Shown one piece after another: positions 4,484 through 6,022 of a stretch of 6,022 nucleotides of DNA; the stretch's first letter is position 1, and every line of letters begins with the position of its first letter. The notes beneath the pieces were generated by a model that was not told where the DNA came from, made no database searches, and saw only the letters and a program-made list of their open reading frames with translations. The stretch is from Thermoprotei archaeon ex4572_64 (GTDB lineage Archaea; Thermoproteota; Thermoprotei; Thermoproteales; Thermocladiaceae). A program made the position numbers and the translations under genes. The stretch lies in assembly GCA_002254895.1 (NCBI GenBank), contig NJDF01000067.1, positions 1 through 6,022 on the forward strand. Direction: 5' to 3'.

Positions 4484-5170
4484 GTGAAGTTTGGTATCGA
4501 TACTAGAGTTTACAATCATCTAGATGTGATTAATGCTTTAAATAGGTTATACTTAAAGAATGTTAAGGTAATTGAGTTGTCGACAAGACATGTTAGAGAA
4601 ATCGTTGGTAAAGACTTGACTTGTAGAGTTTCTAAGTTAGTTAAAGATCTGGATTTAAACATTATTCAAATACATGCACCACAGGAAGAGTATGAAAATG
4701 AGTTGGCTTCTCTAGATAGTAATGTTAGAGATAAATGTATTGAGAAGTTTAAGAGATGGTTAAAACTTTGCTATAAAGTTGAATGTGAAGTACTAGTTAC
4801 ACACTTACCATACAGTAAAGCTCTTCCTAACGAAGACACTCTAAACTATACCTTAAGGCTAGAGAAGTGTAGTCTAGATGCTGTAGAGAAAATTGCAAGA
4901 ATGGCAATGAACTTCAATGTTAAGATAGCTATTGAGAATAGATTGGAAAGTGTTTTTGGCTCAAAACCTCAAGATCTAGTTAAAATTCTTGAAAAATGTA
5001 GTGCTGACAATGTTGGTATATGTGTAGATACAGGTCATGCAAGAGTTAACGGTTATGAACCATCAGAATTTATAGAAGTAGTGAGTAATTACATAATCGC
5101 CACACACATACATGATAATGACGGTAAAGAAGATAAGCACTACCCACCCCTTGAATGCTTGAACACGTAA
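4484..5170 (+). pseudogene. TIM-barrel sugar isomerase/AP-endonuclease-like protein, C-terminus lost
   Basis: The 228 codons start at GTG and encode an AP_endonuc_2/xylose-isomerase-like barrel. Metal-ligand positions of the fold are visible: IQIHAP (His 64), VTHLP (His 107), AIENR (Glu 151), CVDTGHA (Asp 182, His 185), THIHDND (His 208) and the DxH motif DKHYPP (Asp 217, His 219). In this fold the DxH is followed by a Gly-rich turn, a helix and a last strand ending in a glutamate metal ligand. Here only LECLNT follows before TAA, so roughly 40-60 residues including that ligand are missing. Homology stops near 5149, exactly where homology to the next gene begins. The protein is probably inactive if the sequence is correct. 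Substrate unknown: DNA-repair nuclease and sugar epimerase/isomerase are both possible. No internal stops or frameshifts, so the loss is recent or an assembly artefact. Confidence 0.75.
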
Positions 5171-6022
5171 TTGCAAGACTTGAAGAAGCTGAAGATGCTT
5201 TATGCTTTTCTAGCGGTATGGCAGCCATAAGTACACTATTACTAGCTTACTTAAGAAGAGGCGACAAGGTGCTCATACCTTACGAGATATATGGTGCTAC
5301 TTTAGAACTTATTCAAGATCTACAGAAGTTCGATATTAAAATCTCCTACACCTGGCCAGAAACTAACGACATATTAGAAAGCATAGAGAGAGATGTAAAG
5401 CTCATCATAATTGAAACTATGACAAATCCAACACTTAAAGTTATTGATGTAAGAGAAGTAGTTAAGAAGAGTTTAGAAAACAATTCCATAATAATTATAG
5501 ATAATACCTTCGTAACACCTGTACTATATCAACCAATACCTGATGGAGCAACATTTGTACTTCACAGTATGACAAAATACATGTCAGGACATAACGATAC
5601 AGTAGCTGGAGTAATTGCAGGTTCTTCAAGAGATATTAGAAATCTTTGGAATTGGAGAAGAAAAGTAGGCACAATATTAGCACCCTTTGAGGCTTACCTA
5701 GTAATGAGAGGCATCAAAACTTTAAGTTTAAGAGTAAAGAAACACTGTGAGAATGCTAAAATTATAGCTGAATACTTGAAAGAACATTCAAAGATAGAGG
5801 AAGTATTATACCCCGGATTACCGGAAAATAAATATCATGACATAGCTAAGAAACTCTTCAAAAATGGTTTTGGAGGTGTTGTAAGTTTCAAAATAAGAGG
5901 TAGCTACGGTGAGGTAATTAAATTATTAAAGAACTTGAAAATTATTAAACCATCACCAAGTCTTGGAGGACCAGAAACCTTACTAACCTACCCTATAGTT
6001 AGCGCCTCAAAAGTAATTCCTG
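5155..6022 (+). pseudogene. Cystathionine gamma-synthase/lyase-family PLP enzyme, N-terminus lost, open at window end
   Basis: From ATG 5155 the frame reads 289 codons to the window end without a stop. It carries the Cys/Met-metabolism PLP-enzyme motifs in order: LEHVIARLEEAEDA, CFSSGMAAIS, ETMTNPTLKV, IIDNTFVTPV, the Schiff-base lysine in HSMTKYMSGHND (codon 141 of this fragment) and SLGGPETLLTYP. Family members act in cysteine/methionine interconversion by gamma- or beta-elimination or replacement; the exact reaction cannot be told. About 60-70 N-terminal residues are missing, including the Tyr-x-Arg that contacts the neighbouring subunit's PLP phosphate, so a protein from this ATG should not be functional. 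A TGA at 5152-5154 lies directly before the ATG in the same frame. The remaining C-terminus probably lies beyond the window. The body is uninterrupted. Confidence 0.85.

Noticed and set aside
4484..6022. A functional gene fusion of the TIM-barrel and PLP enzymes
   Set aside because: The two frames differ by one base, each has stops at the junction (TAA at 5168-5170, TGA at 5152-5154), and both domains lack essential parts.
1..6022. tRNA, rRNA, riboswitch or stem-loop terminator
   Set aside because: No cloverleaf, conserved rRNA segment or convincing hairpin plus T-run was seen on either strand. Short intergenic gaps (54 nt before 3574, 104 nt before 4484) hold only promoter elements.

Overview
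The window looks like the chromosome of an AT-rich, probably thermophilic archaeon, most likely crenarchaeal. Reasons: TATA-box promoters sit about 25-30 nt before start codons, two of them apparently leaderless; arginine is coded mainly by AGA/AGG and isoleucine often by ATA; and the best-recognised genes are of archaeal type (RNase HII, paired MinD/Mrp ATPases, NifX-like proteins, a DUF134 regulator). The species cannot be named from the sequence.

Layout. Positions 1-541 (minus) hold rnhB (RNase HII), cut off at the window edge and lacking any normal start codon. Upstream of it, in the same direction, are three small proteins of extreme composition (560-898, 910-1074, 1077-1325). The last is 17/82 tryptophan, and the first ends in a charged coiled coil of DUF5320 type. 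A compact divergent control region (1326-1458) follows. Reading right from it is a tightly coupled operon: a NifX/dinitrogenase-cofactor-family protein with a Gly/Arg-rich head (1459-1944), a MinD-like ATPase with an inserted two-cluster ferredoxin (1946-2845), and a second MinD-like ATPase without the ferredoxin (2845-3519). A second, more divergent NifX-family protein (3574-4002) has its own promoter. It converges on a DUF134 HTH regulator (3999-4379, minus), and the two stop codons share a CTAG. Right of that, a TIM-barrel sugar-isomerase/AP-endonuclease-like gene (4484-5170) is joined abruptly to a cystathionine gamma-synthase-type gene (5155-6022, open at the window end). The first lacks its C-terminus and the second its N-terminus.

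How it may work together. Two MinD-like ATPases, two NifX-family proteins, a DUF134 regulator and DUF5320-like proteins form a recurrent archaeal/bacterial association. It resembles in content the bacterial 'orange protein' (ORP) locus, suggesting assembly or handling of an Fe-S or Mo/Cu-S cluster rather than nitrogen fixation; no nitrogenase genes are visible. The control region is the most striking part. A 14-nt operator-like motif occurs twice in opposite orientation, each copy just inside a TATA box, with a third 14-nt palindrome centred between them. This implies one regulator controls both arms of the locus.

The strongest oddities are this nested-symmetry promoter, the missing rnhB start with an in-frame TAA joining it to the preceding gene, the Trp/Met-rich small proteins, the ferredoxin-less partner ATPase, and the two-gene truncation junction near 5141-5155.
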